In this document: piece by piece, positions 30,801-43,195 of the stretch
Numbering within the stretch: the stretch's first letter is position 1
How the letters are laid out: each line of letters starts with the position of its first letter
Origin: Rhododendron vialii
Taxonomy: Eukaryota; Streptophyta; Magnoliopsida; Ericales; Ericaceae
Direction: 5' to 3'
Assembly (NCBI RefSeq): GCF_030253575.1
Contig: NC_080568.1
Span: 28,025,001 to 28,089,000 of the forward strand
DNA length: 64,000 nucleotides
Position numbers and translations under genes: made by a program
Notes under the pieces: model-generated
Database searches by the model: none
The model's input: the letters and a program-made list of their open reading frames with translations, nothing else
What the model was told of the DNA's origin: nothing

Positions 30801-33800
30801 TGATCCATTGCTCATCTTTTTTCAATTGACCAAGCGTTGATACATTTTTTCCTGTCTTCGAAGTGCAAAATTTAGCCAGATGTATATACATGCTAGAAGC
30901 TTGATCTCTTCCGAACAGGAAAAAATTTCTAGAACGTTGACTAGAAGAGTACAAAGTTACTTTTTTGCATTAATAATGCGGTGGCTGCAATTTTTCTTCT
31001 GGAGCTCTGGAAGTCCAATTGTGGCCTTGAAATTCAATTCCCATTCTAGCTACACATTTGCATTTTTTTTTTTTTTTGGGAACTGTTTCAATTTCCGATC
31101 TTTATGGTGTTAAGTAAGAGTTTTATACCAGAAACAGAGATAAAATGAAGATCCACGACCATAACAGACCACAAAGACATGCTAAGAAATCAACAGAAAT
31201 CTCAAAGGCAAGAGGCTCCTTGAACATGACATAGTCTGCAAGTAGAACCCGATCGTCGCATTCCCGCGAGCATAGGACAACCTGGACAAGTAACCCATGC
31301 AACAACAAAAAATCAAAGAAAAATAATTCAAAGCACGAACCAAGATTCAGTTGCAACCCGAAAGAGTAGGACATCATCATCTTTCACATCCCAATGGGGA
31401 AGGCTCAAAATAACTGACAAGACCCTCAGTATCTCTCCATCCTCGGATTGAAGCAAGACTTATAATGGAAGGAGATTAACGGCTTTTAGCCCCTGCAGCC
31501 TTGAGCTTGTCAATTGTCTGGTTAAGTCTCCTCTTGTTCGCATCTCTAGAAGCCTTGTGATTAATTCAATGACTTTCTTCCTACCTCCACTAATGCAAAC
31601 TCCTTTGGATGACCTTTGGGTTGAAAATCTGTTGGGGTGACACCTCTGCTGCTCCGTTGCTTGCTTTCCCTTAGTTGTTTCCTCAGCTCATCTGGATCAC
31701 GTGACGCCAACACATCAAAACTGTTAGGCTTCGACATTTTGAGCTTCACATGGGTAGAAAACATCAGCACTATTGCTTATGTCAATCTGTAACTTCAAAC
31801 TGATACTCAGTATTGCTCTTGCATCATTCAGCCTGTCCTTCAGAAAATTTTAAGTGGATGCTTGCTTAGAATGTCAGTTGCAGTCCTCATCCTCTTGTCT
31901 TCTGTTGATGCAGCTTCTTCACCTGGTTCACTGAAACCCAGCCGAAAGACGATGTGGATGATTTCCAAGATGAGGTAATTTCTTATTTCGAAGAGTATAT
32001 GAAAAGCGCAAACCTGATTTAATGTTGGCGGAACTCAGTATGTTTCCCTTTGCCTCATATCTTAACTACAATACTTTCACTCTTTGCAGATTGCGGAGAT
32101 AATCAAGGAAGATTTGTGGCCCAATCCTCTCACTTTTTTCAGCAATGTAACTTCTTTTCTTTTATTTCTTTCCCTCATGCTTTGCTTACAGCAAAATTAT
32201 TACTCCCTCCGTTCCAAATTGAGAGTCCATTATTCCATATTGGGTTGTTCCAAAATGATGGTCCTTTTCCAAAAATGAAAGGAAAAATTTGGTGATTTTC
32301 TTAAAGTGTCCCTCAAAGGTGAATATATAAGTGTTATAAAGTGGGTAGAATATAGGGGTAATGGTGAAAATAATAGGTATTGCAGGTGTAATCATTGCAT
32401 GTCTCTTTAAATAGTTCGAATCCCCAAAATGGACTCTCAATTTGGAACGGAGGGAGTATTATTTTTATGTAGTGGCTGAAGTTACTTATTGCTTTCCTGA
32501 TCACCTGGTGCTTCCAAATGACTTTGTACAGGAGGCTGATGAAGATGATTCTGATGGTGAAGAAGATGAAATAGAGGTAAAGAAGATTACACTGTTAACT
32601 TGTTTACTTTCTGGCAGAGTATAACAGATTCTTTTTGTCTGTGCTTATACAAAACTATACTTATGCTCTCCTTGGGCATATACAAATTTTTCTTTTGTTT
32701 TCTTCTTCACATCAGATTTGTTTTGAATTAGAGTTTTGGTAAGTTATCATGTTCTCATGCCTCTTTTGTTTCCATGATGCTAGGATAACTAAGTACTCTG
32801 TCTACTTAGTGTAGAGCTAAGTGAAATGAGTACCATAGTAGTTTCATGCTCTTTGAAAAACTGTTAGGATTTTAGGGTTGCTCAAGGTTGAAATTTTGGT
32901 TTTTTTGGGGTGAACTGGATGGTGGAAAATTTAGTAGTGGGAGTATTTGTGCTCAAGAGTCAAGAGAGAGAAATGCATGGTGGGCCATTGGGTAGCAGTG
33001 TCAGTCACATGATAGCTTGCTATTTAGTACTGGCCCAGATCTAACATCTTATTGACAGGGTTGGCATCAGTGATAAATATGTTTTGTTAAATGAATGTTG
33101 TGATCAATTATTTTAGGTCAACAGAAGGAGGTGAAATTGTTAATTGGCTTGGAGGTGGTGGATAAGCACCCCTAAGGAATGTTTTGAAAGAATCAGAAAT
33201 TGTGAACTCTTTCCCAAGTTATCTTTAATTTCTTTCGCGCGCAGATATATTCACTTGATTTCACATTTGCATTGGATGCCCCTTGTTGGGGAAAAGAAGT
33301 GAAATTAGGATGATTGGTGAATGTGTAATATGTGGTGTGATAAGAATTCCATAGCTGGGCTGTTGTGCAATGTTGGTAGGTTATGGTGATTTTTAGTTCC
33401 AAGATACTTTGGTTAAAGACAGAATGTGTGTATTAAGGTACATGTGAGTGTCGGATTCTGTAGTATCTGTTCATAAACTTCAAAGTAGACTGACAATCCC
33501 CTTGGTTCTGTTCCTCGTTATATTAGCTCCTGTTTTTATACTGGTCTATATATGTTGAGACCCTTCAGCTTTGATACTCTCAGATTTATTACTTATTACC
33601 TTCAAGATTGCATCGCCAAGTCAGATTATTTCGTGCAGTGATTCATTAGGTTCCTGGAAAGATGCCTTTGTAGATTGAACCACGACCAACATTAGGAAAA
33701 ATTGACCAAAAGTCCGTCAGAATTACTTTTCCATGCTAAAAAAGCCCTGATCAGCAGTTTTTAATAACTCAGTATGATCTGTTTTCGAGAACCGTTGCGA

Positions 33801-34659
33801 GTTTAAATTTAGAGACAGAACAATAACTCAGACGAGGTCCAGGTTTTGCTTTATGGAAAGTATTCTTGAGAGATATAAAAGCCCCTTTTCTTGAATCCAA
33901 AAAAATGCGAACCGGTATTTGTGCCTACAAGTTGAAACAATTGTGCAAATCAGGATTGGGAGATACATCCCCTATGCACTTCAGTTTGAATTCAGCTTCT
34001 TTTATCGGATCTCTGGTATTATAGACACGTTAAAGCCAATAAGATGCTCTAAAGTCAAAATGAGCATCGGAACATCGTTTTATGATAGAGATGATAGTTG
34101 AGAGATTAGAAAAATTACGAAATCTGTTATTGGTACAAAGTAGACATGACATTCAGGTACGACACTACTTAGTCTAATCTAATAGGAATTTGTTTTGTTA
34201 TTTTCATTGTTTGTTGTCTTTGTCAGATTAAGCTCTATCTAATTCATATTTGTCAATTAACGGTCTTTCTCTGGAGAATTGCTTAAAATGAATTACTTGT
34301 GGAAAACGGGGTCATAAGACCATATATACATTCAAGGGCCCCACTTTATGTAGGAGAAACAATTATTTCCCCCTGGAGAAAACTTTGGAATTACATTTTT
34401 GAACCTTCAGAACAAAGATTTGTATCCTGGCCTGTCAAAAAGCCTGATTTCCCCAGAACTATGAAACCAGTTCATCTAAAGTTGTAAGCATGTTTTTGAA
34501 ACTAGGTGAATGGTTGGTATGATGGACCATGGATGTAATATATGTTTGTTTTAATTCTCTGAATCTCTGGCTCTCTGGCAGCTAGTAGGCAGCTCTGAAG
34601 ACGATGATGAGCAAGAAGATGACGACGACAATGAGGGTGATGACGAGGATGGGAATTAA
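27862..34659 (+). CDS. NRP1: NAP1-related protein (SET/NRP-type histone chaperone), 10 exons, 263 aa
   Basis: Nuclear histone chaperone that binds H2A-H2B and acts in nucleosome assembly, root meristem growth and recombination in Arabidopsis NRP1/NRP2. Exons: 27862-27990, 29684-29806, 29912-29962, 30150-30221, 30393-30506, 30588-30649, 31914-31974, 32090-32146, 32532-32576, 34582-34659; total 792 nt, all with GT-AG introns and matching phases. The N-terminal dimerisation helix is [20 protein letters not shown]. The NAP fold includes [37 protein letters not shown] and [10 protein letters not shown]. Exons 9-10 encode the acidic tail ([15 protein letters not shown], then an Asp/Glu run to GDDEDGN). 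Whether it is the NRP1 or NRP2 orthologue cannot be decided. Introns hold a Stowaway MITE, a small MITE and an antisense open frame. Confidence 0.93.
28388..28560. mobile_element. Small TIR MITE in NRP intron 1
   Basis: Inverted ends read AATAATGCTAGGGATACAAC at the left and, from the right inward, AATAATGCTAGGGACACATC, followed by TACCAGCCACAACC on both sides and a paired CATGATTGGT core. Flanks carry a near-duplicate (A/G)GGGCCT. The terminal AATGCTAGG resembles the start of the 5.1-kb element's TIR. Confidence 0.75.
31380..31770 (-). pseudogene. Antisense coding-like fragment in NRP intron 6
   Basis: The minus-strand frame at 31561-31770 contains [20 protein letters not shown] and [20 protein letters not shown], ending [11 protein letters not shown] second frame just beyond reads [20 protein letters not shown] and AGAKSR before a stop, as if continued after a frame break. 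The composition suggests a small basic nuclear-type protein, possibly a retrocopy, but I do not recognise the family. Confidence 0.35.
32203..32456. mobile_element. Stowaway-type MITE, 254 bp, in NRP intron 8
   Basis: CTCCCTCCGTTCCAAATTGA at the left and its inverted copy TCAATTTGGAACGGAGGGAG at the right, flanked by TA on both sides. The ends match over at least 20 bp without a mismatch, so this copy is fairly young. Confidence 0.92.
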
Positions 34660-36322
34660 GCTTTCTTCCACAGCTGAGCTTACGTTGTTTTGGCTTTCAC
34701 CGCTTTGGCATAGCTCACATGATAGGTGGGGGTCTTTTGAGGTTGTAAAGAACCAAGCATCCTGATTTTCCTGCCAATGTCGTTGGAGGTTCTCAGACCT
34801 TATCTTCTCCATCGAGGCGTAGCTTTCTGTTTTCTTTTCCTCTGTCATGTTGGTCTACGAATGAACTCCACTACGAAAGAGTCAAATTATACTTTTAGAT
34901 GTAAAGCTGTTTGGGTGACCTATATATGCACAGATTTTAGTGTGCCTTCGTTTGGGCTTTTGAGAGTATCCTGAATTTGCTTCACAGTATCTAGATTCTG
35001 TTCGTAATGGTTCTTCCTTTTCATTTGTCCATTCTTTTTCATTCGTTTGCATTTTCCATGTCTCGATGGTATTATAGTTCCATGGCAAATCCCCCTGATT
35101 TTGCACTATTTACCGTGCTTTCTAGCAGTTCGAAACTCCAGTGGTTGTGCCACAGTGTTGGGACACGACCTATGGCCCAGAAATTCACGTGAACGGTGGA
35201 TCCCTAACGTGTGCACAAATCTTTACATTGCCATTAGCCGAAGCATTAAACAGGCTGTAGGAGGATGCAGCCGTACTGGCTCCTAAGAGGTTTTAGGGTT
35301 TTCAGGGAGAGAAACACCGAGGTTACAAATACAAACCTTTCCAACTTTCACAGGAGGCCCATAGTTGGCCATTGTGAGGTACTGCCCTTGTTTTGTAAAT
35401 TGTGTTGCTAATCTGTTCCTCTGCACATCATCCGACTGATTACAATTCTAATTTATGGTACTTCCTCGGCCAATTTTGAGTTTTACATGATTTGTGTTCA
35501 TCGATTCTGTTTGCGTAGCATCACTCGCAGCCATTCTAAACCGTTCTAATGTCTATGATGAAGTTTGAATGCCTAGTGCCAAGAATGCTTAAAAATGTAA
35601 GGAAAGAGTGAAATGAGATTATTCGCAGTTTAACAATGAGATGGAGGCTCAACCAAAAAAAATGTCCAAGAGAGTGGAACAAAATCTCTACTAGTACTCC
35701 TTTGGTCCCAAATTTTTGTCCATTTTTTGGCATGCATGTATTTTTATATATATATTTTTTATTTGTAAAGTTTTTTATGATTTAAAAACTTCCTTTATTA
35801 TAAATAATAAAGAATATGATCGGTATTGCATGTAAAAAAACTAAAATTACCAGAATTTTTTTGAGATGTCTGAAATAGTGATTCTTTTTTAAGGTTCTTA
35901 ACGTTATATAGTATATTTTATCTATAAAAGTTTGGCATGAATATTTTTTAATCCTCGATATACCCTAAAAATTGTAAAAGAGAGATTCAAAACCACATAC
36001 AGGATGAAATTATTTCATGAGAAAAGAAAGAAAATTGTTTTTGTTTTTTAAAAAATTACTCATTTAGATTGAACATTTTGATAAAAAAATTAAAAAGTAA
36101 AGTAAAAAAAAGAAATGTTTTAATTGGCCTTTCCATTTCTCTCGTCAGAAGGCTCCCTCTCCTTTCTCACCTTTCTCACCATGCGGTGTTAGTGATTTTC
36201 CTCCCACCTTCCCCCTTTACGTGTGTGCAGGGATTCTTTGGTGTACCAACGGGAATCCCCAAGCTCTCAACACAACTGGGTCGTGACAGACGACTGACCC
36301 ACACTACAGTCTCACCCCAATA
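34660..36322. other. NRP 3' flank and intergenic stretch
   Basis: The first few hundred bases are probably the NRP 3'UTR. Near 35695 a sequence ACTCCTTTGGTCCCAAATTT looks like one decayed end of a Stowaway element, followed by an AT-rich stretch to about 36100. No gene is seen. Confidence 0.5.
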
Positions 36323-36349
36323 ATGCAATTCTTGAACCGGTGGCGATGA
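36323..36349 (+). promoter_or_regulatory. Short upstream ORF overlapping the main start codon
   Basis: ATG at 36323 opens MQFLNRWR and stops at TGA 36347-36349, which overlaps the first main ATG (36346-36348) as ATGA. Such an overlap could favour re-initiation. The transcript start is unknown, so whether it lies in the mRNA is inferred. Confidence 0.4.
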
Positions 36350-39300
36350 TGGCCAGGACTAGGAAATTCTGGAGTCATTCAAAAGCAGCAGCAGCTCTGA
36401 TCTGGGTTTCCTCTGCAATTCTCTTCTACTGTGTTCTCCGAATGGCCCTTCGAAATTCTTCCCCTATTAATCATCCCAGTTCCTCCACTTCTTCTTCAGG
36501 TACTCTCAATCCTTCCGCTATTGCAATTTAGTTTATTTTTCCTTTTTATGAGATTTCTTCTTTTCTATGAGATTTCCCAGCAGCCAAACGGGACACAGAT
36601 CGATGTAATTACTGGTATGAGTGTGTATATCAATGTGCACGAAGGAATGACAGGTTAAACTATGAATACCCATCTTTTTTTTTTTGGTAGGGTGTCCCGG
36701 GCCAACTTGTACTCACTCGGACAAATCGGTACAGCCCCTTCCACAGCTGTTTCACACGCTTAGTGAGGTGGCCCAAGAGTTATGGCTGGGAGAAATGATC
36801 CTGAGACCTTTGGTGTGACCAAACCCCTAAGTCCTAGGCCAAGACCAAGGCCAAGACCACTTGGCCAACCCTTGGGGTTTATGAATACCCATCTTTAGAA
36901 TTATACTTTAGTAAATCCATTGTATCGAGATTTTGATTATGGTAATCTTTGGAATGGGTCGGTTTTACGAGGATATACTCCATCCGCCCCGATTTGTTTG
37001 TCCACTTTTTGACTTTGCACTGTCCCAATTTATTTGTCCATTTGACTTTTAAATGGAGTAGTAGATAAACTTAGGCTTGAGTACATTTCCATTTACAGTT
37101 TGTTAGATATTCCCTCAGAATGATCCGCAGGGATTGGATCATATTTCACTCTTTTTCTATGCTGTTAAAATGCATAAACACGTCTTACTCAAATCTTCAC
37201 TCGAACTCAAATTTGAGTAAACCCCGCTTAAAACTCCCTCCACTCCTTTACTCAAACCCGTAACGATTTGAGTTTCGTCAAATCAAGGGATACTTAAATC
37301 TGTGCTCAAATATGTTTTCTTTCTTGCTAATTTAAAACTATGCTAGTATTGAAGCTTTTAGTCAAATTTATTCCTGGATTTGAGTTTGCCCCTTTTCCAA
37401 TTTGATGCTACCTTCCTCATGTGTGATATTAGAAATTTTCCATTCTCCTTTGTATTGATCAAAATCGTATGTTACAAATCATCAAGTAGAGTGGATTTTT
37501 ACGAAGGTTTGCATTACTAAGTGAGATGGATCAATCAGTGGGTCTTGGCCATCATAGATGATGCTTCACATTTTTGAGTTTGGGAATTAATTCAAGTCAG
37601 TCCTTCAATAGAAATTCCCTCCCTACCATTTTTTGTCCATTGTTTTTGTATCGGATGTCTCTGAATAATGTCCATTGTGGGAACTTGTATTTATTATTTC
37701 AAAATGTTTTCCTTTTTGAAAGTATAAGTGCATGTCATTTTTGAAAGAATACTTAATAAATTAATGCTGTATTGGTTGGGTTTTAACATGTGAAATTCTT
37801 TTCCTAAATAGTTGGGACCTTAGAACCTAAGTTGCTGTGTTTTAGATTGCAACAGTGACTAGGATAGACATTCATTTGTTTCTAACACATTCCATGAGCT
37901 CACGATATCTGGATTACTGTGGATACCCCACGTGGAAGCTTTGTGGGTGAACATGAATGATTCTGGAAGCCTACTCATATGCAATGAACTACTTGAGTGG
38001 TTTTGTAACTTGTGAATGGGCGTGGAACAGATGCTTCTATTTCAAATGCGGAAAAAAGGGCTATAATTTATGAAAAGATGGCGAGGGATTTGGATGAGCA
38101 TGGGGCAGCTTTTCTTAAGCATGGAGAAACTTCTCAGTCATTGTCACTTTCTGATCTCTTTGCTATAAAGGATGGATCCGTAACACCTATCCTCAAGGTA
38201 AAATGTGAGTAAGCAAAATCAGGTTGAATCTTGTGGCTCTTTTCCTTTCTCTTTGTTATGCCAATGATGCTTAGCTTCCTTTTGTTGTCAGGCTGCCATC
38301 CCTCCTGTGCGAGCTAATGTTTTATATCTTCGTCCAGAGTACTCGGTTCATATCTCGTAAGAGTTTTATACTTTTGTATGTTGTCGCGAATATGTTCCCT
38401 AATAGTGTAGTTTGTAATGTATTGGTAGGAGACATTTGTATGCTCTGTTCTACACTTAGATTGGTGATTAGAAGTTTGTGAATATATAGGGGTACTAAAA
38501 TAAAGAAAACGCCCCCCATTCTCTGTGTCCATTCCATTTTTAGACATCCCAATATTCTTGGCAATTTTGGAAAGTAAGGACTTGGTGTCATAGTGTATCA
38601 AAATTTTCATCTTTCAAGCTGTGAATGCATTCAATTGCGCAAATTAGGGGATTGGTTCTTGTTCTACCATTATGGTGTGGACACATTCAGTGCATTTGCC
38701 TGTGTAAAAGCTGGATCAACTTTAGGGAACAGAAATACGGGGAGTCTCATATTGCTAATCACAGATGGTCCGATCTCAGGATAATTCTCAGCTTGGGCCT
38801 CTGTTCTCATTTCTTCTCTCACTGACCATAATTGAACCCAGGGGCCAGGAAACATCCTACAAGCACCCATGTCACTACCAGCATGGGTGATAGGATAGCA
38901 TTACCAATGTGGTCGCCTGGTAGGTAATGCTTGAAATCGTCACACTCTTGCAGAGCATCTCTAACTTGAGATAGTGGATGTAGACATATGTGGAGTTTGG
39001 AAAAGTTCAATAAGAGATACGGGGATTTTTTGAAGTGAAGACTAAGGCAAAAGAACTAATAAGAAATTATGCATGAATGAGTAATGGTGTGCGATACATA
39101 TCCCATATTCACCTAGGTTTAGCCTATTTAGATTCATATGCTTTTTACCAGAGCATCCATATCGATTTAGGTCTTCTTCTCCCTCCAACGGTTCCATTTA
39201 CAACAATGTTATGGCTCCTATATGGTGAATTTATTGGTTGTTATAGTATGTGACCGAACCACCCAAGTCTATCTATAGAGGGTTTGAGCTAGTGTGAAAA

Positions 39301-42300
39301 GTTTGAGTTTTAAGTACCATATGAGTGTTAAAGTTGTCAATTCGCTGAGACAATGGGCACTGAATTTATGCATGATTTGGATGCATCGTGACTTAGGCCC
39401 CGTTCTCTTGAACTTAACTTAAACTTAACTTAAATCTGGGAGTTTTGTCCTATTTTTTAGCTAAAAAGTGGTTATTTCTCAAAATACTCTGGTAAAAGTA
39501 AAAAAAAAAATTTAATTTTCCAATTCCTATCTTCGAGATGAATCAATAACCCACAAAAGTTTGGCGCAAAACTAACAAATGCGAAAAAAATTCAAATAAG
39601 GACAACTCTCAGATTTAAGTTAAGTTCAAGAGAACAGGGCCTTAATTCAAAATTCCTAGAGGAAGAAAAACTAGTTATCATCAGCAACAATCTATTGTAA
39701 TTCAAGAATACGAGGGGCTATTTGTGTATGCCATTAACATGGCGTGGTTGTTTCAAATTGTATGCATTTTTCTAAAGTCATTTATGCACATCGTACTTCA
39801 GTTGCATGAATGTCTGGTATACACTATACACAATTTAGGATCTTTTTACAGTCCCTTTCCTTATAATTTACGAAAAGTTAAAAAAAAAAAGAATAAGAAG
39901 AAGCCTGGATACTTAGTTCATAATCATGCTTGGCTTGCTGCAGGGAAGCTGTAAGGAGTGTATTCCTCCCCCACTTTGACAAAAGTAAGATATCTTCTGA
40001 TTTAACTACTCTTGAGGTTTGGGTGGTAGTTTGATGTTCGAACTCTTGAAGCTAAACTAGCTTCCAAAGTTCCATCCTGAATCACCAGCGCTTCAATTAA
40101 TTGGCCAGCCTAAAAAAATTTCACTCTGTATTTCTGCTTTCATATAATGCTATCCCGTTGTTTTCTTTCTTCAGTGATCTGGTTTCAGAACTCAACCTTG
40201 TACCATTTTAGCATGTTCCATGCCTCCCACCATATTGCACCTGTTCCTGCCACAGAATACGAGGTTATACCTTCTGGAGCCATGAGCTTCTTCTCATTAT
40301 GATATAATTCTAGCTGTACTGAAGTATATCCTTTTTCTAGCAGATCAAAGCTGAAGCAAATGCCGTCAAAGCAGTTGCAGAGGGTCTCTGCCCTTTAAAA
40401 ATTGTCTTAGATAGGGTGGTTTTGACTTCAACAGGGGTGCTTCTGGGGTGCTGGCAGGTTACTTCCATGGACTTACACTTGTGTTGGATATTTGTATGTA
40501 TGAATGCATAATACAGTTGTATATGTATCTCTACTCATTGATTCAGGTATTTTACGTATGTGACTGTGTGCGATAGCATTTTGGGAATTACATAAATCTG
40601 AATAGTGAGTCAACATTTTGATTTTGGTAAATATGCAGCTCCTCTGTATCGTATTTTGTCATTGGTCCCAGAGAGTCTGTACCTATATACTTGGGAAGAA
40701 GTTGTTCAAACCAATGGTTAAAATAAAAGAAGTTGGTCACATTAACTAATAAGGCGGTCATTGTTCTGCAATATTTTTATCTCCTAGTTCAGTTCCAAAT
40801 AAATAGCTCTGGGCCTACAGAATTCTTGGAAGTCATTCATTATTGTGAAAGACCAGAGTAAATGTTTGGGTCCTTGTCCTGTGTCTTTAGGTGAGGTTGT
40901 CGTCAATGTAATTTTGACATTCAGAAGTCTAGCTCTCATCTTTTTGTGTGTTGTTGATGTGACTAATGTGATTCATATCGGTTTTATCTATAATGAAATT
41001 TCAGATGTGATCTCATTTGTGAGGCTAGCCTTTTTGAAATTTAGTTTGATAATAGTGTATATCTTTGCAGGTTACCTCTGGAACAGATCCTGTAACCATT
41101 CGTGCTAAACTGAGATCTGCTCTTCCGTGTGCCCCGGAGAAACAACTTGTAAGAATCATGTGAACTCTCACCTCATCACGTTGAACAGTGGGCTGATGTT
41201 CGAGTCCACCCTTTGTCAAGTAAGCCAAAAAAATAATGAATTACTGGTTCAAAAATATGCTTGGCTTTTGTAAGTGTCATCAGACCTGAAAACTTATCCT
41301 AACATGTTTTTTGTCGGAACTTCTGCAAGGATAGTGCTTTTCACACTCCCCTTCTATATCCGCTGTCCTTTTTTCATCCTTTTGCATGTGAATTTACAAC
41401 GTTGTCCTTTCATTTGTTCACTTTTTCACACAGGAAAGGCCGATGCTGTAAGTTCTCATGAATTGAAAAGCAACGAATCATATGGTAAACTGAGGAATGC
41501 AAGAATCCATTACACAATTGATTTGAATGAACTTATTTCCTTGAAATTTACCGACACCATTTTTTATGCCGCCAAAAGAATTCAGTGATGCTGGTACTCC
41601 CATCTCATTTTGAGTAGTTTTTTACAATTTTGTATAAACAAAAAGCTGAGATGGATTAGGCAAGAACTTATTGTCTATATTTCTAATTTCCATCACCTTT
41701 GCTACCATCTTTAGTGCCTGATTAATGCTATCAATATAATCTCACCAGTCAAACGTGCATGGCTCTTCTATCCTCAGTGAAATGGAAACATGAGTTTGGG
41801 TCCGATAATAACTTAGCAGTGATTGTTCCAGTTTCTACCACTTTTCCCTTACTCGGTCCGTTTCTGCTGCAGTATGATGCTGCTATTCTTCATACATCAT
41901 TTGCAAGGCTACTTGGTCGGCCTAATACTTCACCGGCGGTAATAATTTACATTCTGCAATTTGTACTTATCATACAAAAAATTACAAGTTGCATTTAATT
42001 TGTTAAATCAGGTTATCCATCTCTATTTATTTTTCAACATGTATACATGTTATAGCTCTAGCTTCAACCAAGAGAAAAAAATATGCTTGGTTGTGATATG
42101 TGCAGCCATGAACTGAATCACTCTTACAGATGCTGAAAGTGTATATGGTTTACATTATCTGTTCGAGAAACTCGAGGCAACTAATGTTTGGTAAATCACA
42201 TGCTGCAATTCCAATTGTTGGGGATGTAGAAAGTAAAACGAAAATATTTGAAACAGGATGATTTTGAAACTAGAAGCTTTCATTATTCGACATCTATTGG

Positions 42301-43195
42301 GTAATGTTTGCTGTTATTTTATTTTATTTAATTTATGTTTGTAGTGGTGTGACGGTGTCCAAGTTTCATGGTTTAATACTTCTGGGCATCTTTAGATATG
42401 CATTTTAGGACCTCTGCCTGAGTTTGATACATTTTCCTGTCTTGTTCAGGAGGCAGATGAAACTCGTTTTTTCCATGACCTAGTCACACGACTAAACAAC
42501 AAACTCAATGGATTCCAGGTACTTCTTTGCCGGCTTCCCTATGTTTTTCCTTCTAATTGGTATGACTTGGTTCAATTTTGGGTAGACACATTTGTGCTTT
42601 GTCTAGCTTCCCGTGCAAAAGCCTCAAGGTACAAAATAGATAAACACTGCTACCTCCCAAGCCTCTTTAGGCATCCATTAAATTTTGTATTCATATGTTT
42701 GGGGTTGGTCTGGATGAAAATTCCAGCGTAGATATTGTTGCAGCAACAAAACAATGTGTACATCTGGGCATAGGTTTTATGGACCCACTACTTGATCAGT
42801 CAATGTTACTCACACCATTTGTCCAGTCACTATTGTTGTTTCCGAGCTTCTGCTACTGTTGTTGTTTGTGCTTATATTTCTTGGAGCGTGACATCTATTG
42901 TCATTGGTTTTTATAAACATAGGCCGTCATATATCATGTTGGCCGATACATAACGGGGTTGCAGCTATAAGAGGTTTTTGGTTTTTGAAGTGAACAAGTT
43001 CTTTCAGAGAAAAAAGTCTAGCTTTAGTTGCAGAACTACATTCTTTGCCCTTATCTCTTATGGCTTCCTTTTTGTGCGAATTTCAAGGCAATGGTTAGTG
43101 AGCTCTGGTATGTAGAGGAATTTGACGTTTTGGCACTTGCGTTGGATGGCAAAATGAAGGTTCGAAAGTTCCAACTCGGCTGCTCACAAACCTGA
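36346..43195 (+). CDS. Single-pass membrane protein with two H-x-S motifs (2H-phosphoesterase-like), 10 exons, 316 aa
   Basis: Exons: 36346-36499, 38031-38197, 38292-38356, 39944-39984, 40175-40263, 40344-40457, 41071-41148, 41873-41938, 42450-42518, 43088-43195; total 951 nt with consistent phases and GT-AG introns. Residues ~15-37 (AAALIWVSSAILFYCVLRMA) form a hydrophobic signal anchor after a basic MMARTRKFWSHSK, so the bulk is probably lumenal or extracytosolic. A Ser-rich stalk follows, then a globular part with YLRPEYSVHIS, FQNSTLYHFSMFHASHHIAP, IVLDRVVLTSTGVLLGCWQ and YDAAILHTSFARLLG, ending FQLGCSQT. The paired H-F-S and H-T-S motifs, about 100 residues apart, suggest the 2H phosphoesterase fold; this is inference and the substrate is unknown. 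I recall homologues in other plants only as uncharacterised proteins. ATG 36346 was chosen because the frame has no earlier ATG. Confidence 0.82.
36678..36879 (-). mobile_element. tRNA-derived SINE, ~200 bp, with 17-bp target-site duplication
   Basis: The minus strand begins with GGTTGGCCAAGTGGTCTTGG (A-box-like), has GGTCTCAGGATCATTTC in the B-box position and ends in a poly(A) run (plus-strand T run at 36678-36686). The exact 17-bp duplication TATGAATACCCATCTTT lies at 36661-36677 and 36880-36896. The perfect duplication means the insertion is young. It sits in intron 1 of the membrane-protein gene. Confidence 0.88.
39396..39641. mobile_element. Tourist-like MITE (PIF/Harbinger), 246 bp
   Basis: Ends GGCCCCGTTCTCTTGAACTT and, inverted, GGCCCTGTTCTCTTGAACTT, each followed by AACTT(AA); flanked by TTA at 39393-39395 and 39642-39644. 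This is the PIF/Harbinger pattern. It lies in intron 3 of the membrane-protein gene. Confidence 0.88.

Noticed and set aside
36340-36345. Two extra codons (GTG GCG) before the membrane-protein start
   Set aside because: GTG is not a plausible nuclear start here; the first ATG in this frame is at 36346.
36975-37065. ACTCCATCCGCCCCGATTTG followed by a TTTGTCC repeat, like a Stowaway end
   Set aside because: The second, inverted end could not be paired with confidence, so it was not listed as an element.
42921-42970. Possible alternative last exon of the membrane-protein gene (AVIYHVGRYITGLQL)
   Set aside because: It follows an AG and ends in a stop, but it lacks a good pyrimidine tract, and the exon at 43088-43195 gives a longer C-terminus with consistent phase.
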